Assembly: GCA_017541105.1 (NCBI GenBank)
Contig: JAFXZS010000016.1
Location: forward strand, 124,001-188,000
Direction: 5' to 3'
Length of the DNA stretch: 64,000 nucleotides
From: Clostridia bacterium
GTDB lineage: Bacteria; Bacillota; Clostridia; Christensenellales; Aristaeellaceae
Below the pieces are notes generated by a model. The model worked only from the letters and a program-made list of their open reading frames with translations, ran no database searches and was not told the origin of the DNA. Shown here in pieces: positions 34,280 to 43,641 of the stretch. The translations under genes were made by a program, and so were the position numbers. How positions within the stretch are numbered: the first letter of the stretch is position 1; each line of letters starts with the position of its first letter.

Positions 34280-35218
34280 TCAGGCTTTCCCGTCACAGCC
34301 GAGGACGTTCACGATCTTGTGCGCAACCATGTCATGCACAGCCTGACGGGCCGGCTTCAGGTACTGGCGCGGATCGAAATGATCCGGATGCTCGGCGAAG
34401 TACTTCCGGATGACCGCGGTCATCGCCAGGCGGATGTCTGAATCAATATTGATCTTGCAGACCGCGCTCTTGGCAGCCTGGCGGAGCTGCTCCTCCGGGA
34501 TGCCGATGGCGCCGGGCATGTTGCCGCCGTACTGGTTGATGATGTTGACGAATTCCTGCGGAACGGAAGAAGAACCGTGCAGGACGATCGGGAAGCCGGG
34601 CAGCTGCTTGGAGCATTCTTCAAGCACGTCAAACCGGAGCTGCGGCTTGGTGCCGGGCTTGAATTTGTAGGCGCCGTGGCTGGTCCCGATGGCGATGGCC
34701 AGGGAATCGCACCCGGTGCGGGTGGCAAACTCGACCACTTCTTCCGGATGGGTGTACATGGCCTTGTCTGCCTCCACGGATACTTCATCTTCCACGCCGG
34801 CCAGCGTGCCAAGCTCCGCCTCGACCACGACGCCGTGATCATGCGCGTACTCGACAACCTGTTTGGTCAGGGCGATGTTCTCTTCAAAGGGCTTGGAGGA
34901 AGCGTCAATCATAACGGAGGTGAATCCGCCGTCGATACAGCTCTTGCAGAGCTCAAAACTGTCCCCGTGGTCCAGATGCAGCGCGATCGGGATTTCGGGA
35001 TTCAGCTCCACAGCAGCCTGCACCAGCTTAACAAGATAGGTATGGTTGGCATAAGCACGGGCACCCTTGGAAACCTGCAGAATGACGGGAGCTTTCAGCT
35101 CGCCGGCCGCATCGGTAATGCCCTGGATGATTTCCATGTTATTGACGTTGAAGGCACCGACGGCATAACCGCCGTCATAAGCTTTTTTAAACATCTCGGT
35201 TGTGGTAACAAGTGCCAT
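34280..35218 (-). CDS. fba: Class II fructose-bisphosphate aldolase, 312 aa
   Basis: A zinc-dependent glycolytic enzyme that splits fructose-1,6-bisphosphate. The metal-binding H-L-D-H-G-D lies near residue 80, V-M-I-D-A-S near 108, E-A-E-L-G-T-L-A-G near 137, and the later zinc histidines in G-T-S-H-G-A-Y-K-F near 180 and V-L-H-G-S-S-S-V near 212. A strong AAAGGAGG ribosome binding site precedes ATG 35218. It stands alone on the minus strand between two plus-strand operons. Codon use is highly biased, as expected for an abundant enzyme. Confidence 0.95.
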   Translation of the reverse strand: MALVTTTEMFKKAYDGGYAVGAFNVNNMEIIQGITDAAGELKAPVILQVSKGARAYANHTYLVKLVQAAVELNPEIPIALHLDHGDSFELCKSCIDGGFTSVMIDASSKPFEENIALTKQVVEYAHDHGVVVEAELGTLAGVEDEVSVEADKAMYTHPEEVVEFATRTGCDSLAIAIGTSHGAYKFKPGTKPQLRFDVLEECSKQLPGFPIVLHGSSSVPQEFVNIINQYGGNMPGAIGIPEEQLRQAAKSAVCKINIDSDIRLAMTAVIRKYFAEHPDHFDPRQYLKPARQAVHDMVAHKIVNVLGCDGKA

Positions 35219-35394
35219 GAGAAAGGACCTCCTTTTCTAAAGTGAAAAAATTATATCACAGATCCCCCGGAAAGGAAAGATACAAATCAGAACACGTCGG
35301 AAGGAGTACGAAAGGAAGACATCCGATGAGTTGCGAAACCGTATGAATTAAGGTAAAATACATGATATTCTGAAGAATACGGGAGGGAACCGCC

Positions 35395-36237
35395 TTGTAC
35401 CCAATTATCAGGAAAAAGGTTCTGAATGAAACAACAACCCTGATGGAAGTGGAAGCGCCTCTGGTGGCCAGAAAAGCCAGACCCGGGCAGTTCATTATTT
35501 TCCGGATCGACGAGGAAGGGGAGCGCGTCCCGCTGACCATTGCGGGATATGACCGTGAAAAAGGAACGGTGACCATCATCTTCCAGAAGGTCGGATATAC
35601 GACGGAAAAGCTGGATACCCTTCAGGAAGGCGACAGCCTGCAGGATTTTGTGGGGCCGCTCGGCGAACCCAGCGCTACGGAGGGAATTCACCGTGCTGCC
35701 GTAATCGGAGGCGGCCTGGGCGTTGCGATCGCGTATCCGCAGGCAAAGGCGCTGCATGACGCCGGCGCGGAGGTGGATCTGATTGTCGGCTTCCGGAACG
35801 AGCATCTGATTATTCTTCAGGAGGAGCTGCAGGCAGCCTGCACGAACCTGATTATAATGACAGACGACGGGAGCAACGGGAACAAGGGATTTGTGACGCA
35901 GGCGCTTGAAAAGCAGATCCGGGACGGCCGTGAATACGACACGGTCATTGCCATCGGCCCGCTGCCCATGATGAAGGCGGTCAGCGAAATGACGAGGCCC
36001 CTGAAGATCCGCACGATCGTCAGCATGAACCCGATCATGATCGACGGAACCGGCATGTGCGGCGGCTGCCGCCTGACGGTCGGCGGTGAGACGAAGTTTG
36101 CCTGTGTGGATGGCCCTGATTTTGACGGACATCTGGTGGACTTTGACGAAGCCATGGCCCGGGGCAGAATGTTCAGGCCCGAAGAAGCCAGGGCCCGTGA
36201 AAAACATACCTGCAGACTGACAGGGGAGGCGAGATAA
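35395..36237 (+). CDS. NADH-dependent ferredoxin:NADP+ oxidoreductase alpha subunit NfnA-like, 280 aa
   Basis: The small FAD/NAD-binding subunit of the electron-bifurcating transhydrogenase (sulfide dehydrogenase/DHODH electron-transfer fold). The FAD domain spans about 1-95 (R-P-G-Q-F-I-I-F-R near 25), the NAD domain begins at I-G-G-G-L-G-V-A near 103, and the C-terminal [2Fe-2S] cysteines are in G-M-C-G-G-C-R and a later F-A-C near 220-235. It starts at TTG 35395, spaced from GGGAGGG. It is followed two bases later by the large subunit, as in all nfnAB pairs. Confidence 0.88.
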   Translation: MYPIIRKKVLNETTTLMEVEAPLVARKARPGQFIIFRIDEEGERVPLTIAGYDREKGTVTIIFQKVGYTTEKLDTLQEGDSLQDFVGPLGEPSATEGIHRAAVIGGGLGVAIAYPQAKALHDAGAEVDLIVGFRNEHLIILQEELQAACTNLIIMTDDGSNGNKGFVTQALEKQIRDGREYDTVIAIGPLPMMKAVSEMTRPLKIRTIVSMNPIMIDGTGMCGGCRLTVGGETKFACVDGPDFDGHLVDFDEAMARGRMFRPEEARAREKHTCRLTGEAR

Positions 36238-36239
36238 CC

Positions 36240-37622
36240 ATGCCGAATCTTTCGCTTGTTAAAAATCCCATGCCTGAACAGGAACCCGCCGTACGGGCAC
36301 GGAATTTTCAGGAAGTCGCCCTGGGATATACCGCGGAGATGGCCGTGAATGAGGCGGACCGGTGCCTTCACTGCAAAAACAGCCCCTGTGTCAGCGGATG
36401 CCCGGTCAATGTGCCGATTCCGGATTTTATTGCGAAAATCCGCGAAGGGGATATCATCGGGGCATACCATCTGATTCGCAGCCAGAATGCCCTTCCCGCG
36501 ATCTGCGGACGCGTCTGTCCCCAGGAGAGCCAGTGCGAAAGCAAGTGTGTCCGCGGCATCAAGGGTGAACCGGTCGCCATCGGAAGGCTGGAACGGTTCG
36601 CGGCGGACACTGCCATGGCAGAAGGCGCTGCGGCGGCGGAAAAAAAGCCGGCCTGCGGGAAGAGGGCGGCCGTCATCGGCAGCGGACCTGCCGGGCTGAC
36701 CTGCGCGGGCGAACTGGCCAAGGCAGGCTGGGATGTGACCATCTATGAAGCGCTTCATACCGCGGGCGGTGTTCTGATGTACGGCATTCCGGAATTCCGG
36801 CTGCCCAAGGCGCTGGTCAGCCGTGAAATCGAAGGCCTGAAATCCCTCGGCGTGAAGATTGTCACCAACGCGGTGGCCGGCAAGGCGTTCACTGTGGACG
36901 AACTCCTGGAAGAGGGAAACGACGCGGTTTTCATCGGCAGCGGAGCCGGACTGCCGAACTTCCAGAAAATCCCCGGAGAGAGCCTGTGCGGCGTCTATTC
37001 GGCAAATGAGTTTTTAACGAGACTGAATCTGATGAAAGCCTATACATTCCCGGAACACGACACCCCCGTTAAAATCGGAAGCCGGGTGGCTGTGATCGGC
37101 GGCGGAAACGTTGCCATGGATGCCGCACGCTGCGCCAAACGGCTCGGGGCCGAGGTTACCATTGTGTACCGCAGGAGTGAAAAAGAGATGCCCGCCCGGG
37201 CGGAAGAAGTTCACCACGCGCGGGAGGAAGGCATCATTTTCTGGATGCTGACGGCTCCGACTGCCATTGAAGGAGACGAAAACGGATTTGTCAAATCCAT
37301 GAAATGTATTGAAATGGAACTGGGAGAGCCGGACGAACGCGGAAGAAGGCGGCCGGTACCCATTGCGGGAAGTGAATTTGAACTGCCTGTGGAAACGGTG
37401 ATCGTAGCGATCGGCAACAGCCCGAATCCGCTGATCAAGAAAACGACGCCGGACCTTCCCACGGAGAAATGGGGAGGAATTCAGGCGGACGCTTCGGGGC
37501 GCACCGGGAAGAAGCATGTTTATGCCGGAGGCGACGCCGTGACAGGCGCCGCGACGGTGATCCTGGCAATGGGCGCCGGAAAGAAGGCGGCGGCCGCGAT
37601 TCTGGAGGATCATCCGAACTGA
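36240..37622 (+). CDS. NfnB-like / GltD-type glutamate synthase-family oxidoreductase, 460 aa
   Basis: The large subunit of the Nfn complex, or a homotetrameric glutamate synthase small-chain homologue. It has an N-terminal four-helix Fe-S part with C-L-H-C-K-N-S-P-C ... C-P-V-N-V-P near residue 42 and further cysteines near 90-100. The first dinucleotide site V-I-G-S-G-P-A-G-L-T is near 144, the second V-I-G-G-G-N-V-A-M-D near 283. Its position directly after the NfnA-like gene favours Nfn over glutamate synthase. This gives the cell reversible exchange among NADH, NADPH and ferredoxin. Confidence 0.88.
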   Translation: MPNLSLVKNPMPEQEPAVRARNFQEVALGYTAEMAVNEADRCLHCKNSPCVSGCPVNVPIPDFIAKIREGDIIGAYHLIRSQNALPAICGRVCPQESQCESKCVRGIKGEPVAIGRLERFAADTAMAEGAAAAEKKPACGKRAAVIGSGPAGLTCAGELAKAGWDVTIYEALHTAGGVLMYGIPEFRLPKALVSREIEGLKSLGVKIVTNAVAGKAFTVDELLEEGNDAVFIGSGAGLPNFQKIPGESLCGVYSANEFLTRLNLMKAYTFPEHDTPVKIGSRVAVIGGGNVAMDAARCAKRLGAEVTIVYRRSEKEMPARAEEVHHAREEGIIFWMLTAPTAIEGDENGFVKSMKCIEMELGEPDERGRRRPVPIAGSEFELPVETVIVAIGNSPNPLIKKTTPDLPTEKWGGIQADASGRTGKKHVYAGGDAVTGAATVILAMGAGKKAAAAILEDHPN

Positions 37623-37648
37623 TCGGAACTGGAAGGACTGTGAGAAGC

Positions 37649-39130
37649 ATGACATTCGCCTTTGATGAACAATTTGCCATGTTTGACATCACTCCGGTGG
37701 AAAACCATTTCATTCTTGAATACCTTCCCGGAGCACGGGGCGAATATGTAAAAGTATACCTGTACGGACTGCTGTACTGCTATCATCCCCGGAAAGAAAT
37801 GAATATCAGCGACATCAGCCGGGAGCTCTTCATGAGCGAGGAGGAGGTCCTTGCCGCCTTCCGGTACTGGGAGCGGCGCGGCATCGTACGCCGGATAAGG
37901 GATCATCCGCCGGAATGGCAGTATGTCAATATCAAACAGAAGGACCTGGCCGGCGATGACGCACCGGATCCGGAATACACCGAATTCTGCCGGGATATTG
38001 AGAACAGCTTCGAAGGAATCCGGGATTTTCACGGATCGGAGCTTTCCGACTGCTATGAATGGAAGGAAGCGATGCATCTTCCGACGGAAGTGATTCTTTT
38101 CCTTCTACAGTACATGGCGAAAAACCGCGGAAAGCATTTTAAAATCCGTGATGCCGAAAAGATGGCAATCCGCCTGTCTCAGGAAAACGCCTTTACAGCC
38201 GAGGAAGCCCTGGAAGTCCTGAACCGGGATGAAGCGGTGGTATCGGGGCTCAAAAAGATTTTGCGCAAGCTCGGAATGAAAAACTCGCCTTCTGACGCGA
38301 ACCTGGCTCTGTACAGGAAGTGGACAGAGGACTGGCGTTTCACCCAGGAGGCCATCGAGGAAGCCTGTGACAGAACCGGAACCAGTGTTCCCAGCCTGGC
38401 ACTGCTGGACAGGATCCTGGAGAATGTCCGTCAAAGCAGCCAGAATGCTGACGGACCGCTTGATTCCGGGGATGTGGCGGAAGCCTCGCAGAGGAGGCAG
38501 GAGATGCGGCAGGTGCTGCGCGAGGTCGGGCAGAACGGCGCAACGACGCCGGCGCAGGAAAACCTGTACAACCAGATGCGGGATCTGTATCCCCAGGGAA
38601 TCATCCTGCTTGCCGCCAGGGAATGCGCCATCAAACAGAAACGATTCGATTCCGTTCTGAAACTGCTCCAAAGCTGGAAGGAACGGGGATTCTCCGGCGA
38701 GGAAGAAATCCGTGAGCACATCAGCGAATTCCACCGGAAAGAGGAATTCCTGAAGGCACTGAAGGCCAGGTGGTCCGGAAAGGAAGCGGAGATCGGCCAG
38801 AAAACGGTTCAGCTGCTTGATAAATGGGAGAAGGATCTGGGGTTCAGCCGGGAAATGATCTCGCTGGCCGCGGATGCCGCTCTGGAAGTCCGGAAGCCGA
38901 TGGCCTATATGGACAAACTGCTTTCCTACTGGGCGGAGAAACAGATCCGTACGGAAGCCGATGTGCTGCGGGATCGCCGGGAGCATCAGGAACGGTATCA
39001 GAATCCCGATAAAAAGCCGGAAGGGAAAAGCGTCCACGCGCAGGATTACGGCCAGAGGGACTATTCCGGGGAGCAGGACGAAGCGCGGCGGCGAATGCTC
39101 GCCATGATGGGAGGCGCCGGGGATGCGTGA
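37649..39130 (+). CDS. DnaD-domain replication protein, 493 aa
   Basis: Probable primosome component that helps load the replicative helicase. The N-terminal winged helix (about 20-95) includes I-S-D-I-S-R-E-L-F-M-S-E-E-E-V. Two DnaD/DnaB_2-type helical repeats follow: Y-R-K-W-T-E-D-W-R-F-T-Q-E-A near 221 and L-L-D-K-W-E-K-D-L-G-F near 390. A basic tail ends the protein. I placed the start at ATG 37649 because the longer frame runs back through the end of the upstream gene. It overlaps the DnaC-like gene by eight bases, the classic dnaD/dnaB-dnaI pairing. Confidence 0.85.
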   Translation: MTFAFDEQFAMFDITPVENHFILEYLPGARGEYVKVYLYGLLYCYHPRKEMNISDISRELFMSEEEVLAAFRYWERRGIVRRIRDHPPEWQYVNIKQKDLAGDDAPDPEYTEFCRDIENSFEGIRDFHGSELSDCYEWKEAMHLPTEVILFLLQYMAKNRGKHFKIRDAEKMAIRLSQENAFTAEEALEVLNRDEAVVSGLKKILRKLGMKNSPSDANLALYRKWTEDWRFTQEAIEEACDRTGTSVPSLALLDRILENVRQSSQNADGPLDSGDVAEASQRRQEMRQVLREVGQNGATTPAQENLYNQMRDLYPQGIILLAARECAIKQKRFDSVLKLLQSWKERGFSGEEEIREHISEFHRKEEFLKALKARWSGKEAEIGQKTVQLLDKWEKDLGFSREMISLAADAALEVRKPMAYMDKLLSYWAEKQIRTEADVLRDRREHQERYQNPDKKPEGKSVHAQDYGQRDYSGEQDEARRRMLAMMGGAGDA

Positions 39131-40091
39131 GGATTTGCTGAACGAACTGGAAGCGGAATACGAAGTGCAGCGCCTGGCCAACGAAAAAACCGAAGCGGCG
39201 CGGCGGGAACGGATCCGGCAGGAGTTTCCGCAGATTGAGGCCATGCTTTCCAGGCGGGAAGAAATGATCTTCGGAACCGTCCGGAAAATCTTCAGCGGGG
39301 ATACGGACGCGGCCAATCTGACGGAACAGATGGAAGAACTGAACCGCGGCATCCGGAGCCTGCTGCGGCAGAACGGCCTTCCGGAGGATTATCTCGCGCC
39401 GGTATACCGCTGTGAGAAATGCAGGGACACAGGGTATCGGGGGGATCTGATCCGGGAACCCTGCGAATGCCTGACAGCCTTGTACCAGAAAAAAATCCGG
39501 GAATCTATCGGATTGCAGAACGGAAAACCGGAGACTTTTGAGACGTTTGATGAAGAACTGATTCCGGACACACCGGATCCTGCAACGGGGATCAGCCAGC
39601 GAAAACAGACGGTGTTTGTCAGAAACGTCTGTGAAAAATGGGCCGACAGTTATCCGGATACGGAGATCCGGGATCTCCTGCTGACCGGCCAGAGCGGGCT
39701 GGGAAAGACATTCCTCCTTCACGCCATGGTTCATCGGCTGATTGCCAGGGGACACAATGTCCTGATGGTCAGCGCATATCATTTTCTGCAGATGGCGAGG
39801 AAAAGCTATTTTGACGCCGAAAACGGCGTGCAGGAGCTGATGGAGGTTCCCGTGCTGATGCTGGACGACCTGGGCAGTGAACCCATGATGCAGAACGTGA
39901 CGATCGAGCAGCTTTTCCATCTGCTCAATGAACGCCAGGCGCGGAACCTCTGCACGATTATCAGTACGAACCTGTCCCTGGAGGAACTTCGCAAACGCTA
40001 CACGGAGCGGATTGTCTCCAGGCTGAATCATCCGAAAAGATGCATGATCCTGACGCTGGACGGGCAGGATCTGCGCAAACTGGAAAGGTAG
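39123..40091 (+). CDS. DnaC/DnaI-type helicase loader ATPase, 322 aa
   Basis: An AAA+ ATPase that loads the replicative helicase. The N-terminus (1-140) is helical with a zinc-type Y-R-C-E-K-C-R-D-T-G-Y ... C-E-C motif near 96-116, as in DnaI-like loaders. The ATPase core has Walker A G-Q-S-G-L-G-K-T near 192, Walker B V-L-M-L-D-D-L-G near 245, and sensor I S-T-N-L near 280. It overlaps the dnaD-like gene and is followed after 7 bp by the Spx-like gene. Confidence 0.9.
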   Translation: MREDLLNELEAEYEVQRLANEKTEAARRERIRQEFPQIEAMLSRREEMIFGTVRKIFSGDTDAANLTEQMEELNRGIRSLLRQNGLPEDYLAPVYRCEKCRDTGYRGDLIREPCECLTALYQKKIRESIGLQNGKPETFETFDEELIPDTPDPATGISQRKQTVFVRNVCEKWADSYPDTEIRDLLLTGQSGLGKTFLLHAMVHRLIARGHNVLMVSAYHFLQMARKSYFDAENGVQELMEVPVLMLDDLGSEPMMQNVTIEQLFHLLNERQARNLCTIISTNLSLEELRKRYTERIVSRLNHPKRCMILTLDGQDLRKLER

Positions 40092-40098
40092 CACACGG

Positions 40099-40437
40099 AT
40101 GAATATACAGATTTACGCGGGGAAAAAGAATTTTGATACCCAGAAGGCGGAACGGTATTTCAAGGAACGCAGGATTCCCTTTCAGAGCCTGGACCTGAAG
40201 AAGCACAGGCTGGGAGAGCGGGAAATCCGTATGATGATCAGTACCTTCGGCATAGAGAACCTGCTGGACCGGGAAAACCCGAAGGTCCGGGAGCATCCGG
40301 CCTGCTATTACGACCGGCCGGAAATGCTGATCCCGGCGATTCAGGAGTCACCCTGGCTTTTGAAAACCCCGATCGTCCGGAACGGGGCAAAAATGACCAT
40401 CGGTTATCAGCCGCAGGCATGGGATGCCTGGGAATGA
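40099..40437 (+). CDS. Spx/ArsC-fold protein without the N-terminal active cysteine, 112 aa
   Basis: A thioredoxin-fold protein of the ArsC/Spx family. The N-terminal strand and helix read I-Y-A-G-K-K-N-F-D-T-Q-K-A-E-R-Y-F. In relatives the position of the Asn in K-K-N-F-D-T is the catalytic Cys, so this copy lacks it. The only cysteine is in H-P-A-C-Y-Y near residue 75. It retains the C-terminal K-T-P-I-V-R-N-G segment that binds substrate or partner. It cannot act as a normal arsenate reductase; a binding or regulatory role is more likely. It lies between the helicase-loader and yicC genes and overlaps the longest yicC frame. Confidence 0.72.
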   Translation: MNIQIYAGKKNFDTQKAERYFKERRIPFQSLDLKKHRLGEREIRMMISTFGIENLLDRENPKVREHPACYYDRPEMLIPAIQESPWLLKTPIVRNGAKMTIGYQPQAWDAWE

Positions 40438-40460
40438 CGAACGGGAGCGTGAATGAAACA

Positions 40461-41333
40461 ATGCGAAGCATGACCGGGTGCGGATACGGCAAAATTCAGA
40501 AGGACGGATGGGAAATCACAGCGGAAATCCGGACCGTGAATCATCGCTTCCTGGATATCGGGATGCGGTTGCCGCGCAGCATCGGATTTCTGGAGCAGAG
40601 TGTACGGGCTCATCTCGCAAAAAAGATTCACAGAGGACACGCGGATGTGTTCCTGACCGTCAGAAACCTGGAGGAATCCGCCATGAGTGCGGAGGCCGAT
40701 TACGGCCTTGCCGCCTGCTACAGCGATATCGCGAAGGAACTGAATCTGCGCACCGGGGCTGACAATGACATGAGTGTCAGCCGCCTGATGCAGATGGACG
40801 GCGTGATTACCGTCCAGGAACGGGAAATGGACCGGGACAAAGTGACGGAACTCTGCGGGGAAGCACTGGAACTTGCGGCGGATCAGCTGATTGTGATGCG
40901 TGAAAAAGAAGGAATCCATCTGGCAGAGGATCTTCGGTTCCATCTGGGAGAGATTGCCCGCGTCCGGCGGTTGATCCTGAATCGTGCGCCTGTTGTGGTG
41001 GACGAATACCGGAACAAACTGGATGCACGGCTGAAGAGCATGCTGACGGAAGGCGTGGATCTGCAGCGGCTGGCCCAGGAGGTTGCGATCATTGCGGACA
41101 GGTGCGCGATCGACGAGGAGCTTTCCCGGCTGGAAAGCCATATCCGCCAGATGGAAGGATATTTGGAGGAAAAAGGAGAAATCGGGAAAAAGATGGATTT
41201 TCTGATCCAGGAAATGAACCGTGAGGCCAATACAATCGGGAGCAAAGCGTCAGACGCCGAAATTGCCCGATATGTGGTGGAACTGAAAAGTGAAATAGAG
41301 AAAATGCGTGAACAGATTCAGAATGTGGAGTGA
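40461..41333 (+). CDS. yicC: YicC/YloC-family endoribonuclease, 290 aa
   Basis: An RNase of the YicC family, conserved upstream of remA-gmk in Firmicutes. The conserved beginning M-R-S-M-T-G-C-G-Y-G puts the start at ATG 40461. Alternatives are GTG 40449 and ATG 40434. Middle helices and the C-terminal signature (Q-E-M-N-R-E-A-N-T-I-G-S-K near 258) are intact. The length is normal. Confidence 0.9.
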   Translation: MRSMTGCGYGKIQKDGWEITAEIRTVNHRFLDIGMRLPRSIGFLEQSVRAHLAKKIHRGHADVFLTVRNLEESAMSAEADYGLAACYSDIAKELNLRTGADNDMSVSRLMQMDGVITVQEREMDRDKVTELCGEALELAADQLIVMREKEGIHLAEDLRFHLGEIARVRRLILNRAPVVVDEYRNKLDARLKSMLTEGVDLQRLAQEVAIIADRCAIDEELSRLESHIRQMEGYLEEKGEIGKKMDFLIQEMNREANTIGSKASDAEIARYVVELKSEIEKMREQIQNVE

Positions 41334-41339
41334 CAAACC

Positions 41340-41594
41340 ATGAAATTTATCAATGTCGGGTACGGAAATATGGCAGCCGCGGGCAGACTGATCGCGATTG
41401 TTTCACCGGACGCTGCGCCTGTGCGCCGCCTGATTCAGGACGCGAGGGATTCAGGACGCGTAATTGACGCGACCTGCGGACACAAGACCCGCGCCGTGCT
41501 GGTTACGGATTCCGAGCATGTGATTCTGTCTCCGCTGCTGCCGGAGACGGTCGCGGCGAGAATTGACGGAAAGACAGAGGAGGCGGAAGCATGA
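41340..41594 (+). CDS. remA: RemA-family DUF370 protein, 84 aa
   Basis: A small DNA-binding protein that in Bacillus activates matrix genes as a halo-shaped oligomer. The N-terminus ([21 protein letters not shown]) matches the family signature, and [11 protein letters not shown] near residue 43 is the conserved basic part. It sits in its canonical place between yicC and gmk, overlapping gmk by four bases. Confidence 0.92.
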   Translation: MKFINVGYGNMAAAGRLIAIVSPDAAPVRRLIQDARDSGRVIDATCGHKTRAVLVTDSEHVILSPLLPETVAARIDGKTEEAEA

Positions 41595-42193
41595 AAGAGA
41601 CCCGGAAAGGGATGCTGCTGGTGGTTTCCGGGCCTTCCGGCGCCGGAAAAGGCACGCTTGTGGCCAGGCTCCTGGATCTGGACCCGACATTCGCGTTTTC
41701 GGTCAGTGTGACAACCCGGGGACGCCGTGAAAATGAAATCGAGGATGTACATTACCACTTTATTTCCGAAGAAGAATATGATAAACTGTTGCGCGAGGAT
41801 GCTTTCCTGGAGCATGCCTGCGTTCACGGACACCGTTACGGCACGCTGAAAAGCGAAGTCTACGAGCGGATGGAACGCGGCCAGAACGTGCTGCTGGATA
41901 TCGATCCGCAGGGGGCCCGGGCTGTGATGGAGAAGGAAAAGGAATGCGTCAGCGTCTTTATCCTCCCTCCGAGTTATCATGAACTGAAGGTTCGCCTGCA
42001 TACCCGGAATACGGAGAAGGAAGAGGAGATCACGCGCAGGCTGAACAATGCCAAAGGTGAAATTGAACAGATGGGCCGATACCGCTATCTGGTAGTAAAC
42101 GACAATCTGGAGCTTGCGTTTGAACAGCTGATGGCTATTGTCCGGGCGGAAAAACAGAATTCAGTCCGCTATTTTCCGGAAATTGAAGAGTGA
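41591..42193 (+). CDS. gmk: Guanylate kinase, 200 aa
   Basis: Phosphorylates GMP to GDP. P-loop [10 protein letters not shown] near residue 13, GMP-binding V-T-T-R-G-R-R near 41 and H-Y-H-F-I near 54, and the L-L-D-I-D-P-Q-G-A segment near 101. ATGA overlap with remA. Typical length. Confidence 0.95.
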   Translation: MKETRKGMLLVVSGPSGAGKGTLVARLLDLDPTFAFSVSVTTRGRRENEIEDVHYHFISEEEYDKLLREDAFLEHACVHGHRYGTLKSEVYERMERGQNVLLDIDPQGARAVMEKEKECVSVFILPPSYHELKVRLHTRNTEKEEEITRRLNNAKGEIEQMGRYRYLVVNDNLELAFEQLMAIVRAEKQNSVRYFPEIEE

Positions 42194-42209
42194 CAGGAGG
42201 AAGAGGAAT

Positions 42210-42422
42210 ATGTCCATTGTTGATCCCAGTGTACTGGAATTGCTGAATCATGCGGAAAGCCGTTATACGCTTGTGGTGGAGGCCAGCAAGAGAGGCCGCG
42301 AAATCGTGAACGGCGCGCTTCCGATGATTGATGCGGAAGGAATGAAGCCGCTGAAAACCGCGGTGGAGGAGATCAATCGCGGTTTGCTGACGTACGACAA
42401 TGTAGCGGAACCGGAGGAATAA
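42210..42422 (+). CDS. rpoZ: RNA polymerase omega subunit, 70 aa
   Basis: A small assembly factor of RNA polymerase. The conserved helix is S-R-Y-T-L-V-V-E-A-S-K-R-G-R-E-I near residue 17. I placed the start at ATG 42210 after CAGGAGGAAGAGG. An in-frame extension lies inside gmk and is ignored. It follows gmk and precedes coaBC, as in most Firmicutes. Confidence 0.9.
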   Translation: MSIVDPSVLELLNHAESRYTLVVEASKRGREIVNGALPMIDAEGMKPLKTAVEEINRGLLTYDNVAEPEE

Positions 42423-42429
42423 AGAAAAG

Positions 42430-43626
42430 ATGGACCTGACCGGCAAAGAAATTGTGCTGGGCGTTACGGGAGGCATCGCAGCGTACAAAAGCGCTGAGAT
42501 TGTCTCCCGTTTGCGTCATCTCGGCGCCCATGTTCATGTAATCATGACAAGGAACGCGACGGAATTTGTTCAGCCGCTGACATTTCAGACGCTTTCCGCC
42601 CAGGAAGTGGTCACGGATACTTTTCGTGCGCCGGAATACTGGAACGTGGAACATGTTGCGCTTGCGAAGCTTGCGGATCTGTTTGTGATCGCTCCCGCCA
42701 CTGCAAATATCCTGGCCAAGATGGCGTCGGGCATCGCGGATGATATGCTCAGCACCACGGTGCTGGCAACGAAAGCGCCGGTGCTTGTTGCTCCGGCCAT
42801 GAATACCGGCATGTGGACAGCGGCCGCGACGCAGGCAAACACTGAGGTGCTGAAAAACCGCGGCATCCATTTTATCGGACCGGAAAGCGGAATGCTCGCC
42901 TGCGGGGATGAAGGCGCGGGCCGCATGAGCGAACCGGCTGCCATTGTGGAACGGATCGGGCAATTACTCTGCGCAAAGACAGATTATCAGGGCCTCCGGG
43001 TTCTGATTACAGCCGGAGCGACCAGGGAGAGACTGGACCCTGTGCGCTATCTGACGAATGATTCGAGCGGGAAAATGGGATTTGCGCTGGCGGAAGCCGC
43101 CAGAGACAGAGGGGCGGAAGTGACGCTGGTGAAGGGAAACACGACAGTGCCCGTTCCTGCCGGCGTTCGGATCCTTCCGATGGAAACCGCGGTTGATCTG
43201 CTGGAAATCATGCGGAAGGAAGCTCCGGAACACAGCGTTGTTATTCAGGCCGCCGCAGTGTCGGATTACCGTCCGGCCTCCGTTTCCGCCACAAAGCTGA
43301 AGAAAAGGAAAGGGGAGCCCCTGGTGCTTACGCTGGAGGAGAACCCGGATGTGGCCAAAGCGGTCGGTGAAATGAAAAAGCCGCATCAGACCCTGGTCGG
43401 TTTCGCTGCGGAAACAGACAGCGTGACTGAAAACGCGGCGGAAAAGCTGAATAAAAAGAACCTGGATCTGATTGTGGCCAACGATGTCACGAAACCCGGA
43501 GCCGGATTCGGTACGGATACCAATATCGCCACGCTGATTTCCCGTGAATCACGGGAAGATCTGCCGATGATGACGAAGCGTCAGCTGGCGGATGTGATTC
43601 TGGACCGGATCCTGTCCGTCAGATAA
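42430..43626 (+). CDS. coaBC: Bifunctional phosphopantothenoylcysteine synthetase/decarboxylase, 398 aa
   Basis: Two steps of coenzyme A synthesis. The N-terminal flavoprotein decarboxylase CoaC (1-180) contains G-G-I-A-A-Y-K-S-A near 13, P-A-M-N-T-G-M-W near 118 and the mobile flap C-G-D-E-G-A-G-R-M near 157. The C-terminal synthetase CoaB (185-398) contains I-T-A-G-A-T-R-E-R-L-D-P-V-R-Y near 195 and a nucleotide-binding K-L-K-K-R-K near 280. Last gene of the yicC operon. Confidence 0.95.
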   Translation: MDLTGKEIVLGVTGGIAAYKSAEIVSRLRHLGAHVHVIMTRNATEFVQPLTFQTLSAQEVVTDTFRAPEYWNVEHVALAKLADLFVIAPATANILAKMASGIADDMLSTTVLATKAPVLVAPAMNTGMWTAAATQANTEVLKNRGIHFIGPESGMLACGDEGAGRMSEPAAIVERIGQLLCAKTDYQGLRVLITAGATRERLDPVRYLTNDSSGKMGFALAEAARDRGAEVTLVKGNTTVPVPAGVRILPMETAVDLLEIMRKEAPEHSVVIQAAAVSDYRPASVSATKLKKRKGEPLVLTLEENPDVAKAVGEMKKPHQTLVGFAAETDSVTENAAEKLNKKNLDLIVANDVTKPGAGFGTDTNIATLISRESREDLPMMTKRQLADVILDRILSVR

Positions 43627-43641
43627 AGGGAATAGTATGCA

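Noticed and set aside
36240-37622. Calling this gene the glutamate synthase small chain
   Set aside because: It is directly preceded by an NfnA-like FAD/NAD subunit, which is the nfnAB arrangement; no large glutamate synthase subunit is adjacent.
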